A stretch of DNA of 64,000 bases from NCBI RefSeq assembly GCF_963678865.1, contig NZ_OY787459.1, positions 3,092,501 to 3,156,500 on the forward strand, in the 5' to 3' direction. The notes beneath the pieces were generated by a model. That model did no database searches. It saw only the letters and a list, made by a program, of their open reading frames with translations, and was not told the DNA's origin. Position 1 is the first letter of the stretch, and each line of letters opens with the position of its first letter. The translations under genes and the position numbers were made by a program. The stretch comes from Maridesulfovibrio sp. Lineage in GTDB: Bacteria; Desulfobacterota; Desulfovibrionia; Desulfovibrionales; Desulfovibrionaceae. Below are positions 1-9,518 of this stretch, one piece after another.

Positions 1-376
<376 letters not shown>

Positions 377-387
377 TCTTCTCTTCC

Positions 388-516
388 CTTAACTTTGCTT
401 ATGGCACGCCATCTGCGAATTTTAAAATTTAATTTGTCGGCTCACGTATTAAGATACGCTTCGCCAACAAATGAAATTTGAAAATCCACATCTGACGCAC
501 CCTAAGCCAAGTTAAG
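388..516 (+). repeat. Long imperfect inverted repeat in the 23S-5S spacer
   Basis: The spacer begins CTTAACTTTGCTTATGG and ends CCTAAGCCAAGTTAAG. The arms pair over about 55 bp each with a few mismatches, so the spacer transcript should fold into one long stem. A smaller hairpin (AGAATC/GATTCT) follows at 515-536. It could be an RNase III-type processing stem or a small palindromic insertion. Its function is inferred. Confidence 0.7.
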
Positions 517-578
517 AATCTTCTTTAGAGGATTCTATTTTGACAATATATTTTGCTCATCGATAGCAAGCCAAATTT

Positions 579-692
579 GCTTGCGACCATTGAGGAGAGG
601 TCACACCCGACCCCATTCCGAACTCGGAAGTTAAGCTCTCCATCGCCGATGATACTGCTAGGTAGCTAGTGGGAAAGTAGGTCGTCGCAAGC
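579..692 (+). rRNA. 5S ribosomal RNA
   Basis: About 114 nt. The ends pair (GCTTGCGAC with GTCGTCGCAAGC) and the conserved 5S core CCGAACTCGGAAGTTAAG is present. It lies 200 bp after the 23S gene on the same strand, as in a standard rrn operon. Confidence 0.95.
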
Positions 693-701
693 TTTTATTT
701 C

Positions 702-734
702 AAAGCCCTGATTAAGTTCAGGGCTTTTTTTTTG
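702..734 (+). terminator. Rho-independent terminator of the rRNA operon
   Basis: Stem AGCCCTGA / TCAGGGCT with a six-base loop, followed by a run of T. It sits directly after the 5S gene. Confidence 0.9.
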
Positions 735-938
735 CCTAATGAATTTATTTATAGACCGGCATAGATATATGGGGCGGGATTTTGGCGTTTGTTGGAAGTG
801 AGAAGCTTGGGGATACACGGAAGAAAGAGGCGCAAGGACAAAGCCTCTAATGATTTTTAAGTGGAATAGGAAGAATATAAATAAAAGTTCTTAAACCCGC
901 GCAGTTAAGCCTTGGTATTGAATTGAGGTAGTGGCTTT

Positions 939-1514
939 TTACTTTGTGGCCAGTTTCCATCTTGCCTGCAGCATCGCGCATATTTCTTCTTGTGTCTGCG
1001 CAGACATTATTGCCATATCTAATGGGATGCGGTTTCCTTGTTTAGACAATTTGTTTATAAAATTCTCCACCTTGCGAGCTGAAAATTTTTGAACCAGACT
1101 ATCGAATAAAATCTTTTCACTGGCATAAAGCTCGATATAAATTGTTTTGGGCGGCATAAGGGGCATTAATGGTGATAAGTTCTCTGAATCCGGTTCCGAA
1201 GCTGATTTCTCAATAGTGATATTTTTAATGTTGTCCCAAGTTATATATTGGGTAATTCCCCCCGTGATTCTGATTCCGTATTCACTGGTTTCCAGATAAT
1301 TTTTTTTTGCGTTAAGAGTTACTATTTTCCAGATGAACACTGCCGAGCCAGTGCAGGCTAGAATACGGGCAATATAGATTTCTCCTTCACTTTGTGCCGT
1401 CAAGGAACCGAAAAAGCTGAAGAGCAAAAAAAACAGTGTAGCGATTAGTCCCAAAAAACACAGGGCAATCTCTACTGGACGCATGTTGTTTCTTAGAATA
1501 ATTTCGCCTGACAA
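939..1514 (-). CDS. Two-TM hypothetical membrane protein, STM3941-like
   Basis: 191 aa. Two hydrophobic segments near residues 14-36 and 46-66 precede a soluble domain with the layout of PH-like/STM3941 proteins: a short helical hairpin in the membrane, then a beta-rich domain beginning around residue 70 (EYGIRITGGITQYITWDNI). The assignment is by overall shape and is weak. It stands alone between the rRNA operon and a divergently oriented transporter gene. About 200 bp between the rRNA terminator and its stop codon contain no gene. Function unknown. Confidence 0.75.
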   Translation of the reverse strand: MSGEIILRNNMRPVEIALCFLGLIATLFFLLFSFFGSLTAQSEGEIYIARILACTGSAVFIWKIVTLNAKKNYLETSEYGIRITGGITQYITWDNIKNITIEKSASEPDSENLSPLMPLMPPKTIYIELYASEKILFDSLVQKFSARKVENFINKLSKQGNRIPLDMAIMSAQTQEEICAMLQARWKLATK

Positions 1515-1639
1515 ATCAGCCTCCAGTTGGTTCCAATAATTACATCATGTTATTATATAGATATTTTTTATAAAAATTGTCTACATTAATCCTACTGCTA
1601 GCAGTCTGGGTTTCAAAATTTTTAACCACAATTTCCATT

Positions 1640-2599
1640 ATGCTTGTAATTGCTCTATCGGCTTTGACGCCTCTATTGATGATGATTTTGGCTGGGTATT
1701 TTACCTACCGCTACATGGTACTGCCTGAAAACTCAGCAGAAGTACTAAACGGTTTCGTATATTACTTTACTTTGCCAGCTCTTCTATTTTGCTCCCTCGC
1801 CACAACTCCTTTTGATGAGATTGCACAGGGGCGGTTTATTGCGGGTTATATGCTCGCCTTGCTAGTGATTTATATTGTGGGGTTTTTAGCTTCAAAGTTT
1901 ATACTTAAGGGACATTTTACTGAAAACACCATGCGGGCCTGCTCTGCGTGTTTCCCAAATTCAGGCTATCTCGGCCTGCCGATAATGATGTATCTCTTTG
2001 ATGGCTCCAGACAGGCGTTACTTGCAACAACGCTCGGGATTATTCTCCCGATTGTCATCGTGATTCTAATTGTGTCGAGTTTTGCGTTGCACCATGCTGA
2101 TAAGTCTCAACCACGCATCAGAATTGTCTGGGATATAGTGCTGTCCATGTGTAAGGCTCCTATGATTGGAGCATCATTAATTGGTGCCGTTTTTTCTTTT
2201 ATGCAATACGAGTTGCCTGATTTTCTTGAAACCGGCCTTCATAATTTCGGTATGGCATCAGTACCTTGTGCTTTATTTTCTGTAGGTATTCTTCTGGCAA
2301 AGAATAAAATGGAAATGAAGGTTATGAACATCGGGATGGTTAATTTCATCAAATTAATAATTCATCCCTTGCTCACTGCTATGTGTCTTCTGGCATTCGG
2401 GGTTAAAGGTACAATGTTATTGATGGGGATTCTGCTGACTGGAATGCCTGTTGCGGCTATTTCATGCGTATTGGCTGAATCCAATAAGACCCTTGAAGCA
2501 GAGACATCGGCCACATTCCTTTTTTCCATGGTACTATACATACCGATGCTGTATCTGACTTTACTGGTAACTGATATGTGGGGGCTATCTCTGGTTTGA
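1640..2599 (+). CDS. AEC-family transporter (auxin efflux carrier fold)
   Basis: An inner-membrane permease of about 319 aa with roughly ten TM segments and the AEC pattern: a start like LTPLLMMILAGYF, a central CFPNSGYLGLPI motif, and a C-terminal GMPVAAISCVLA segment. Bacterial AEC proteins export or exchange small organic acids such as malate or malonate. The substrate cannot be told here. An upstream TTG at 1577 would add 21 residues. The ATG at 1640 gives the normal family start, but neither has a clear ribosome site. The gene is monocistronic, ending at a hairpin terminator. Confidence 0.85.
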   Translation: MLVIALSALTPLLMMILAGYFTYRYMVLPENSAEVLNGFVYYFTLPALLFCSLATTPFDEIAQGRFIAGYMLALLVIYIVGFLASKFILKGHFTENTMRACSACFPNSGYLGLPIMMYLFDGSRQALLATTLGIILPIVIVILIVSSFALHHADKSQPRIRIVWDIVLSMCKAPMIGASLIGAVFSFMQYELPDFLETGLHNFGMASVPCALFSVGILLAKNKMEMKVMNIGMVNFIKLIIHPLLTAMCLLAFGVKGTMLLMGILLTGMPVAAISCVLAESNKTLEAETSATFLFSMVLYIPMLYLTLLVTDMWGLSLV

Positions 2600-2626
2600 A
2601 GTCAGGGATAATATTCTGACACAAAG

Positions 2627-2663
2627 AAAGTCCGAAATGTTTTTAACTCTTCGGACTTGTTTT
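2627..2663 (+). terminator. Terminator after the AEC transporter
   Basis: Stem AAGTCCGAA / TTCGGACTT followed by GTTTTTA. It lies between two convergent genes and may serve both. Confidence 0.7.
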
Positions 2664-3730
2664 TATTGAGCTGCTTTCTGCAAGGCTATTGCTCGAAGCT
2701 GCTGCATTTTTGCCTTATCCTGGAGCAGTGCTTTCATGTCCGGGTTGTTGGATATAATGAATGAAATCAAAGAGGTTGTCAGAGAAGTATCGTATTTGGT
2801 CTTGCTTTCTGTAAGGATGATCGCGGCGAGAATGGGGTTAAGGCCGGGCCGATGATGCCGATCTGAAATCATGCCGCAAAATGCGTCTGAAATAGCGCAT
2901 ACCCTTGCTTCCAGGGAAATGGCATCTCCCTTGCGCCCTTTTGGATACCCACTGCCGTCTATGCGTTCATGATGGTCAAAGACACAGGATTTTATGGTTT
3001 CATCGCGTATTTCGAGACGGTTGAGCATCTTTTCAGAAATATCCACATGTTCCTGCATGCGCATTCTTTCTTTGTAAAGTAATTTTGATGGCTTGGCGGA
3101 TACGGCGGACGGGATCTGGGTCATGCCCAAATCGTGGAGGACCAGCCCCATTGCCAGAGGTTTCAGATCCATCTTTTCCCCTGGTTTGTAAATAATTTTC
3201 AGGTAGATGGATGTCCCTACAAAGAGAGTGTTTACGGCATGGCAGCAGATATCTTTTTCTCTTTTCAGGGTATTGAAAAAAAATGTCCATCTGTTTGGGT
3301 CCACCCATACGTATTCGCAGAAAACTGCGAGTACAGTATTAAGTTCGGAGAGGGTTTCCCCTATGGGATTGGAATAAAATGCACGTACCTTTTCCAATAC
3401 TCCATCATAGAAAATTTCTGCTGCAGCGGCTTCGTCTAAAAAATGCTCAGTCAACAATGCACCTAGGTTCTGGCTGATGTGTCCGGCCAGTGAAGCATAA
3501 TCCTCTTTGGAGATGAACAGGTTTCCTTCATTGCAGTAATTGTTTACCAGCTCCTGTTTCTTGTCTGAAAGTCTGGTGCCTTTGGAAAAAAGAGGAACGA
3601 CGCGTTGGAATTCATCATCATGTATACATAATGATACCGGAAGTTTACTCCCGAAGGTATTCAATATGTTGAAACTGATTTGCAGGAATTCTTCTAATCC
3701 GGCATTCTGGTTCTCGGTGTCGCTACTCAT
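2663..3730 (-). CDS. HD-GYP domain protein, probable cyclic-di-GMP phosphodiesterase
   Basis: 355 aa, cytosolic. The N-terminal half has no recognised domain. The C-terminal half is an HD-GYP domain with the HD pair at about residue 199 (LHDLGM), followed by HHERIDGSGYP at about 253-263 and AISDAFCGM. HD-GYP enzymes hydrolyse cyclic di-GMP, and the metal ligands and GYP triad are all present, so activity is likely. No receiver or sensor domain is fused, so the unknown N-terminal region probably carries the input. It is transcribed alone; about 200 bp upstream has no other gene. Confidence 0.88.
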   Translation of the reverse strand: MSSDTENQNAGLEEFLQISFNILNTFGSKLPVSLCIHDDEFQRVVPLFSKGTRLSDKKQELVNNYCNEGNLFISKEDYASLAGHISQNLGALLTEHFLDEAAAAEIFYDGVLEKVRAFYSNPIGETLSELNTVLAVFCEYVWVDPNRWTFFFNTLKREKDICCHAVNTLFVGTSIYLKIIYKPGEKMDLKPLAMGLVLHDLGMTQIPSAVSAKPSKLLYKERMRMQEHVDISEKMLNRLEIRDETIKSCVFDHHERIDGSGYPKGRKGDAISLEARVCAISDAFCGMISDRHHRPGLNPILAAIILTESKTKYDTSLTTSLISFIISNNPDMKALLQDKAKMQQLRAIALQKAAQ

Positions 3731-3938
3731 GGTACTGATTCCTTTCAGTATGATACACTTTCCAAGTTATAAAGATTAAACGAAATTTAAGATTATTACA
3801 GGGTTGTGAAAAAGTAAATACCCCTCTTAATTTATCGTTAACCTTTCACTGTTTTTGGTATGTATTTTTGAAGATAGTGTAGTGGGGCAGGCTCCGTTAG
3901 ACTATAGCGGCAATGTTAAGTATTGTTTCGGAGATGAT

Positions 3939-4118
3939 ATGGAAAAGATTCCCGGTAAATTCATGAGCCTTTCCAAAAAGTTGTTAGAGGAAGAGCCTGA
4001 CCTTAAACGCAAGCTCGAGAAGGTCATGGGAAGAGTGGCTGATACAATTGTAAAAGATAAGTATGTAGATAATAGCGGGCATCCGAAGGGGAAAAGCAAA
4101 GATGGCGAACGGGACTGA
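3939..4118 (+). CDS. Small hypothetical protein, charged
   Basis: A 59-aa, highly charged, predicted helical ORF (MEKIPGKFMSLSKK...). The start is chosen because GGAG lies eight bases upstream of the ATG at 3939; the frame is open back to 3855 but that part lacks a ribosome site. It is convergent with the ClC gene and has no close partner. No family is recognised. It may be a real short gene or a chance ORF. Confidence 0.4.
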   Translation: MEKIPGKFMSLSKKLLEEEPDLKRKLEKVMGRVADTIVKDKYVDNSGHPKGKSKDGERD

Positions 4119-4147
4119 GTGTGGAACCCTGTAAATTGGAACGCAGC

Positions 4148-5896
4148 CTAAAAAAGATTGTCGCTTTTTGCGTATGATTTCATCTCGCCTCTGTATGCAG
4201 CCAGAATATCTTCTTTGCTGATGAAACCTGCAAAGTCCCCGTCATTGATAACCGGCAGGGTGCGCTTGCCGCTGCGATTCATTATTTCCAGGATTTCGGC
4301 TGCTCCCATTCCGCTTTCGATCTGTGGAGCATTCCTGTCGATGGCTACTTCACCGATATTGCTTTGCTGTTGTTCGGGGTCGAAGATTGAAGAGCGGGCT
4401 GAAACCACATCCACCATGCCCATGAATTCCTTGGTTTCGTTGTTTATGATGGGGATGTGAGTCTGGCTTGTGCTGGCCAGAACTTTCAAAAATTCGCTTA
4501 CTGTCATTTGCGGGCAGGCGTTGGCCGTGGCTTTACGTACAAGTTGCCCGGCATCAATATCGGCAAGGATTTTTTCATCGGTCTTGGGGCGGAGCAACTG
4601 GCCTTTTTCAACCAGATCCTTGAAGTAGAAAGATGACGGCTCAAAAGCATGGGTGAGCATGGAAGAAAGGAAAGTGACGGTCATGATGTGCATGACATCC
4701 TGATAACCGTGAGTTATTTCCAGCACCAAAAAAACGCTGGTCAGTGGCGCCTGCATCACTCCGCTGACAATTCCGGCCATGCCCAGTAAAGCATATGAAC
4801 CTTCCCCGGTAAGTAGGTGCTGGGGGATAAACTGGGCGATTAGCCGGTAATATAAGGTTCCGAAAAGTGATCCGATAACCAGGCAGGGCGCGAATATTCC
4901 GCCCAAACCACCGCTGCCCAGAGTGAGTGAAGCGGTTGCAATGCGCAGGCCAACCATCAGGGCGACGATGCCTATGCCGGAAGGCAGGGCTCCGTGGATA
5001 GCCATTTTGATGGAATCGTAGCCCTCTCCGAGAGCCAGAGGATAGAAAATACCAATTATGCCTACAGCCAGTCCACCGGCAGCAGCTTTGAGCCATGGTT
5101 TGTTGCTTAATGCGGAGCAGACTGATCCGACCTGCCTGATGGAACGCACAAAAGCCACTGAAATAAGGGCTGCCAACAGGGCCAGCATGATGGATGTCCC
5201 CAGATCGGTAACCCCCATGGGCGGGAACTGATCATTGAAGGGAATGATATTACCCTCCAGAATACGTGATGTCTGGGTCGCTACAACAGATGATATGGCA
5301 ATGGGGATTAAGTGGTAAGGTGTCCATTCCCCGAGGATTATTTCAACGGCAAAGATCATCCCGGTTACCGGGGCGTTGAATATGGCTGAGATTGAACCGG
5401 CTGCACCGCAACCGATTAGGGTCATGCGGGACTGTCCGCTCATTTTGCAGAGCCGGGAAAGGTTGGAACCCATAGCCGCTCCGCTGACTACAACCGGGGC
5501 TTCCGGTCCGGCAGAACCGCCGCTGGCGATGGTCAACAGGCTGGTCAAAAGAGAGCTGAGAATTGAAATCGGACGTAGAATTCCCTGTTTCAGCCCCACC
5601 TTGGCTATAACCTCACCCACTCCGTGTCCGCCAGACTCCTTGAAAACTTTTCGGCTAAGGATGAGGGCTGTGCCCGCACCGACAGCAGGCAGCAGGAACA
5701 TCCACCAATGGTGGGAATTTGTTTTGCGCAGCATGGTCAGGAATTCAAGTGCCTTGTTCAGGGCTACTGCGGCAAATGCCGAGCAGCAGCCGATAGCAAT
5801 TGCCGCCAGAATCAGGGCTGCATTGCGCGAGGGGGCTCTTCTGTGCAGAAAATGCTTCAGCTCTGCTTTATCTATTCCGTTAGCTATCTTAAACAT
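4148..5896 (-). CDS. ClC-family chloride channel/transporter with C-terminal CBS pair
   Basis: 582 aa. The first ~430 residues are a ClC membrane domain with the signature loops GGSAGPEAP at about 123-131 (variant of GREGP) and GGIFAP near 330. Two CBS domains follow (about 450-575, including HIPIINNETKEFMGMVD and RTLPVINDGDFAGFISKED), which usually bind adenine nucleotides and gate transport. The usual gating glutamate position (GREGP) reads AGPEA, so the exchange mechanism may differ. It starts 21 bp after the stop of the CNT transporter and is probably co-transcribed with it. Confidence 0.92.
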   Translation of the reverse strand: MFKIANGIDKAELKHFLHRRAPSRNAALILAAIAIGCCSAFAAVALNKALEFLTMLRKTNSHHWWMFLLPAVGAGTALILSRKVFKESGGHGVGEVIAKVGLKQGILRPISILSSLLTSLLTIASGGSAGPEAPVVVSGAAMGSNLSRLCKMSGQSRMTLIGCGAAGSISAIFNAPVTGMIFAVEIILGEWTPYHLIPIAISSVVATQTSRILEGNIIPFNDQFPPMGVTDLGTSIMLALLAALISVAFVRSIRQVGSVCSALSNKPWLKAAAGGLAVGIIGIFYPLALGEGYDSIKMAIHGALPSGIGIVALMVGLRIATASLTLGSGGLGGIFAPCLVIGSLFGTLYYRLIAQFIPQHLLTGEGSYALLGMAGIVSGVMQAPLTSVFLVLEITHGYQDVMHIMTVTFLSSMLTHAFEPSSFYFKDLVEKGQLLRPKTDEKILADIDAGQLVRKATANACPQMTVSEFLKVLASTSQTHIPIINNETKEFMGMVDVVSARSSIFDPEQQQSNIGEVAIDRNAPQIESGMGAAEILEIMNRSGKRTLPVINDGDFAGFISKEDILAAYRGEMKSYAKSDNLF

Positions 5897-5917
5897 GCCG
5901 TCTGATTCCTTTTAATT

Positions 5918-7159
5918 TCAATAAAGTAATCCTACGATCGCCCCGGTCATACATGTTGCCAGCGTCCCGCCGATAACTGATTTGCTCCCTAAATCCACGA
6001 TTTCATCTTTACGCGATGGCGCGATGGTGATCAGTCCGCCGATCAGTATTCCAAGGCTGCCGAGGTTGGCAAAGCCGCACATGGCGTAGGTCATGATGAT
6101 GGTCGAGCGTGGTGAGAGTGTTCCTTCCGGGAGTCCTGCCATTTGCAGATAGGCAAGAAATTCGTTGAGGATTGTCTTGGTCCCCATGAGCGAGGAAGCT
6201 GTATAGGCTTCACTGGCTGGAATTCCCATCAGCCATACTACGGGCCACATGATGAAGCCGAGAATGCGTTGTAGGGTCAGCTGTTCTCCGAAAATATCCG
6301 GCAGGAATGCCAGAACCTGATTTATCAGGGCTACAAGGGCGACCAGTACCAGCAGCATGGCTACAACGTTGATGAGAAGAGTAACTCCATCCGATGTCCC
6401 TTTGACCATTGCGTCCATGGAACTGGAGGCATTGCTTTTTATATTCAGGCCGTCCTCTCCCTGATGGTTTTTATGCTCCGGGACCATTACCCGTGAGATG
6501 AGGATTGCTGCCGGGGCGCTGATGATGGAGGCGGTCAGGATGTGGCCTATGGCACCGGGAAGTACCGGGTTGAGTATCGAGGCGTACAGCACCAGTACTG
6601 TGCCGGATATGGTTGCCATGCCGCTGATCATCAGGGTCATAAGTTCGCTGCGGCTCATGCTTTTCACATAGGGACCAATGATTATCGGCGCTTCGACCAT
6701 GCCTACGAAAATATTGGATGCAACACCGAGCCCGAGCGCTCCGCCTATGTCCATGGTTTTTTGCAGGGCCAGAGAAAAAAATTTGACCACTACCGGGATG
6801 ACTCTCCAATAGAAAAGAAGAGCAGAAAGGGCACTGACCACAAGGATAAGCGGCAGGGCGCGGAAGGCCAGAGTCCAGCTTGCTCCCGGTGAGTTCTCTG
6901 TGAACGGCAGGGGAGCTCCTCCCAGATAGCCGAACACAAAACTGGTTCCGGCTTGTGTGGCCTGTTGCAGGGCGTCTACAGCATGGTTCAAGTACATGAC
7001 AAGGTCGCTGAAAAACGGAACTTTGAGCATAAGTACGGCAACTCCGAACTGTAGAATCAGTCCGCTGAGTATGTTTTTCATGCTTAAGTCTTTCCTGCTT
7101 TCGCTGAAAAGCCATGCTATAAAGATTAGTCCCAACAGTCCGGCCAGGCTTTGAATCAT
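5918..7159 (-). CDS. Concentrative nucleoside transporter (CNT/NupC family)
   Basis: 413 aa with many TM segments. It has the CNT core: GVASNIFVGMVEAPIIIGPY in the middle and the C-terminal gate ending TYAMCGFANLGSLGI. CNT proteins import nucleosides using an H+ or Na+ gradient. AAGGA is nine bases upstream of the ATG. It is first in a two-gene minus-strand unit with the ClC gene. Substrate specificity is not readable. Confidence 0.93.
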   Translation of the reverse strand: MIQSLAGLLGLIFIAWLFSESRKDLSMKNILSGLILQFGVAVLMLKVPFFSDLVMYLNHAVDALQQATQAGTSFVFGYLGGAPLPFTENSPGASWTLAFRALPLILVVSALSALLFYWRVIPVVVKFFSLALQKTMDIGGALGLGVASNIFVGMVEAPIIIGPYVKSMSRSELMTLMISGMATISGTVLVLYASILNPVLPGAIGHILTASIISAPAAILISRVMVPEHKNHQGEDGLNIKSNASSSMDAMVKGTSDGVTLLINVVAMLLVLVALVALINQVLAFLPDIFGEQLTLQRILGFIMWPVVWLMGIPASEAYTASSLMGTKTILNEFLAYLQMAGLPEGTLSPRSTIIMTYAMCGFANLGSLGILIGGLITIAPSRKDEIVDLGSKSVIGGTLATCMTGAIVGLLY

Positions 7160-7383
7160 GTATATTGTCCTTTTTAAATTAGTCGCAAAATGATTACTTT
7201 GATTACATTATCCTATGCAAGCCTGCAACTTGGATTGCTTTGCCGGTGGTTTTTAATCATGTTTCTTGAACCTTTCTGTTTTTGCAGTTAGTATCGCTTA
7301 AATTGTGTTCTAAGTGGGAACAGGCCATGAGGCTGCAGGGAGTCCTGCTGCTGCAAATAACATCTGATGTAGGGAATGTTTAT

Positions 7384-7842
7384 ATGAATGTTGAGCTTGC
7401 CAAACCGTTTATCAAGGCTGCGGTGGATGTTCTGTCAATGATGGCGATGATCACCCCCAAACCGGGGAAGCCTTATGTAAAGAAGACCAAGACTGCCGTG
7501 GGCGATGTAACTGGGCTTGTGGGCATCACCGGCGACATGAACGGAACAATTTCAATTACCTTTACAAAAAATTGCGCAGTGACCATCGTCAAGAATATGC
7601 TTGGCGATGATATTCAGGATATTCTGCAGGATGTGCAGGATGCAGTCGGTGAGATCACCAATATGGTTTCCGGGCAGGCCCGTGCCGGGCTGGCCGAACA
7701 GGGGCTCCAGTTTTCGGGGGCGACACCTTCAGTTATTATGGGAGATAACCATACCATCACCCATATTGCCAGCACTCCGATCATGGCAATCCCCTTTACT
7801 ACAGATGCAGGGGAGTTCACCATTGAGTTCTGCTTTGAATAA
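7384..7842 (+). CDS. CheX-like chemotaxis phosphatase
   Basis: 152 aa. The ATG at 7384 is chosen because AGGGA lies upstream and the protein then begins like the family (MNVELAKPFIKAAVDVL). The central segment DVQDAVGEITNMVSGQAR contains the CheX/CheC catalytic pattern (E..xN). Such proteins dephosphorylate response regulators, typically CheY-P. The next gene, 33 bp downstream, ends in a receiver domain, which may be its substrate (inference). Confidence 0.88.
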   Translation: MNVELAKPFIKAAVDVLSMMAMITPKPGKPYVKKTKTAVGDVTGLVGITGDMNGTISITFTKNCAVTIVKNMLGDDIQDILQDVQDAVGEITNMVSGQARAGLAEQGLQFSGATPSVIMGDNHTITHIASTPIMAIPFTTDAGEFTIEFCFE

Positions 7843-7875
7843 CGAATAAGATTTATTGAAAAAGAGAGATCAGAT

Positions 7876-9465
7876 ATGTCTATATTAACCGATTTCAGGG
7901 AAAAATCTTTCTTGGATAAGATCAGTATCCTCAATGAGGTGGCTACCGCCAAGGATCCGTTGGAGCTTGAAGAACTGCTTGAACTCTTCCTGAATCCCGT
8001 TGGTGATACTTCCGTTGATTATATGGTGGTCACAGCTTTGAACGGCGTGCTTTCCGTTGATGAGCAGAAAACAGTTGATCTTTTAGAGCAGGGTGAAGGC
8101 AAGCTGCGTACCCTGTGCATCAGGGTCTGCGGTGAATTTCAGTTCAAGAGTGCTGTGCCCGTGCTGTTGCGTATGGCAGAAGAAAATTCCGATCCTGATT
8201 TTCTGTTTGAGGTTTTAACTTCCCTGTCCAAAATAGGAGGGGCGGAAGCTCTTGATCTTTTCCGCTCCAATATCAACAATGAAGATGATCTGATTGTGGT
8301 CATGTCCATTGAAATGCTGGGTGAACTTAAAGATAAAGAGTCCGTCCCCGCCCTTAAAGGATTTGTGGAGCGCAATAACGAAGACGGCAATTATGAGGTC
8401 TGCGACCTGACTACATGGAAAGCTGTTGAATGCCTTGCAGCCATCGGCACTGACGAAGCCCTTGATTTTATTGTCGCCAACCTGCATCACCGCAATCCCA
8501 CCGTGCGCAGGGTGGTCACTGATTGCCTGACCGTACTCGGCGGCGCGGCTGTACCTTATCTGACTAAAGTAATCAGTCCGGGCAGCGACAAGGATGATAT
8601 GATCCTTGCCGCCAACGTACTCGGTTTTGTCGGGGATAAGGCCGGTCTTGATGTGCTCATGGATGCCATTGAGAAAGAATACTCCACTGATTCCAGTGTG
8701 AAATATGCAATCTATGAAGCCATCGGAAGGATCGGAACCATGAAGGGCGTAATCAGCCTGATTGATGGTCTGGATGATGATGACGACCTTATTGCCGTTG
8801 CGGTTATGACCGGACTTGACGGTCTGGTTAATCCGGGTGTGAATAAAAAACTTGTTGAAATAATAGGTGCTGGCGGAAGCAAGGCCGGGAAAATTCTCAG
8901 GGCCATTGTCACTGCAAAGGCTGTGAATGTCTTTCATGGGTTATATGGTGAGGGTAAGATCGGCCGTTTTCTGATGAATGCCATTGTCGCTTCCAAGGAC
9001 GCCGAGGTGCATGAGGCCTTCCGGGCCAAGCTGGTCGAGATTGGTGGTGAGGGAGCCGAAGCCGACATTTCAAGGTTGCCCGAGGCAGTAGAGGCCGTTG
9101 GGAAAAGAGCTCTTGCTGTCGACGATTCCAAGTCCATGCTTGCTCTCTACCGCAGCATTCTGACCAGTGCCGGGTACAACCCCACGGTGGCTGAGAACGG
9201 GCAGGATGCCTACTCCTATATCGAGATGAATGAAGTATTCGATGTGATTATCACCGATATGAATATGCCGGTCATGGATGGAATGGAATTTGTTTCCAAG
9301 CTGCGCCAGACCGATGACTATGCTGATATCCCGGTGATCATGGTTACGACCGAATCCGAATATTCCCAGCAGGAGCTGGCGCGTAAAACCGGGGTAAATG
9401 ACTTTATTACCAAGCCTTTTACCGCTGATCAGCTGAAAGCAAAAATTGCTGAGTATGTTTCTTGA
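7876..9465 (+). CDS. HEAT-repeat protein with C-terminal response-regulator receiver
   Basis: 529 aa. Residues ~1-390 are HEAT/PBS-type helical repeats (recurring patterns such as AIGRIGTMKGVISLIDGL). Residues ~410-529 form a receiver domain: acidic pair VDDSK, phosphoacceptor D461 in ITDMNMPVMDG, a conserved T in VTTESE, and K in ITKPF. With no DNA-binding output, it is likely a scaffold or CheY-like protein. It follows the cheX-like gene by 33 bp and ends at a strong terminator, so the two form an operon. Confidence 0.93.
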   Translation: MSILTDFREKSFLDKISILNEVATAKDPLELEELLELFLNPVGDTSVDYMVVTALNGVLSVDEQKTVDLLEQGEGKLRTLCIRVCGEFQFKSAVPVLLRMAEENSDPDFLFEVLTSLSKIGGAEALDLFRSNINNEDDLIVVMSIEMLGELKDKESVPALKGFVERNNEDGNYEVCDLTTWKAVECLAAIGTDEALDFIVANLHHRNPTVRRVVTDCLTVLGGAAVPYLTKVISPGSDKDDMILAANVLGFVGDKAGLDVLMDAIEKEYSTDSSVKYAIYEAIGRIGTMKGVISLIDGLDDDDDLIAVAVMTGLDGLVNPGVNKKLVEIIGAGGSKAGKILRAIVTAKAVNVFHGLYGEGKIGRFLMNAIVASKDAEVHEAFRAKLVEIGGEGAEADISRLPEAVEAVGKRALAVDDSKSMLALYRSILTSAGYNPTVAENGQDAYSYIEMNEVFDVIITDMNMPVMDGMEFVSKLRQTDDYADIPVIMVTTESEYSQQELARKTGVNDFITKPFTADQLKAKIAEYVS

Positions 9466-9489
9466 AATACGCGGATAAATTAATGAAGA

Positions 9490-9518
9490 AAGGGGCTAAA
9501 CAGCCCCTTTTTTTTATG
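9490..9518 (+). terminator. Terminator after the HEAT-receiver gene
   Basis: Stem AGGGGCT / AGCCCCT with an AAAC loop and eight T. Convergent genes meet here. Confidence 0.9.

Noticed and set aside
5376-5915. 179-codon plus-strand ORF opposite the ClC gene
   Set aside because: Shadow of a conserved channel gene; no motif or ribosome site.
8215-8937. 240-codon minus-strand ORF inside the HEAT-receiver gene
   Set aside because: No ribosome site, no recognisable domain, and it lies opposite a clear HEAT-repeat gene; a shadow frame.
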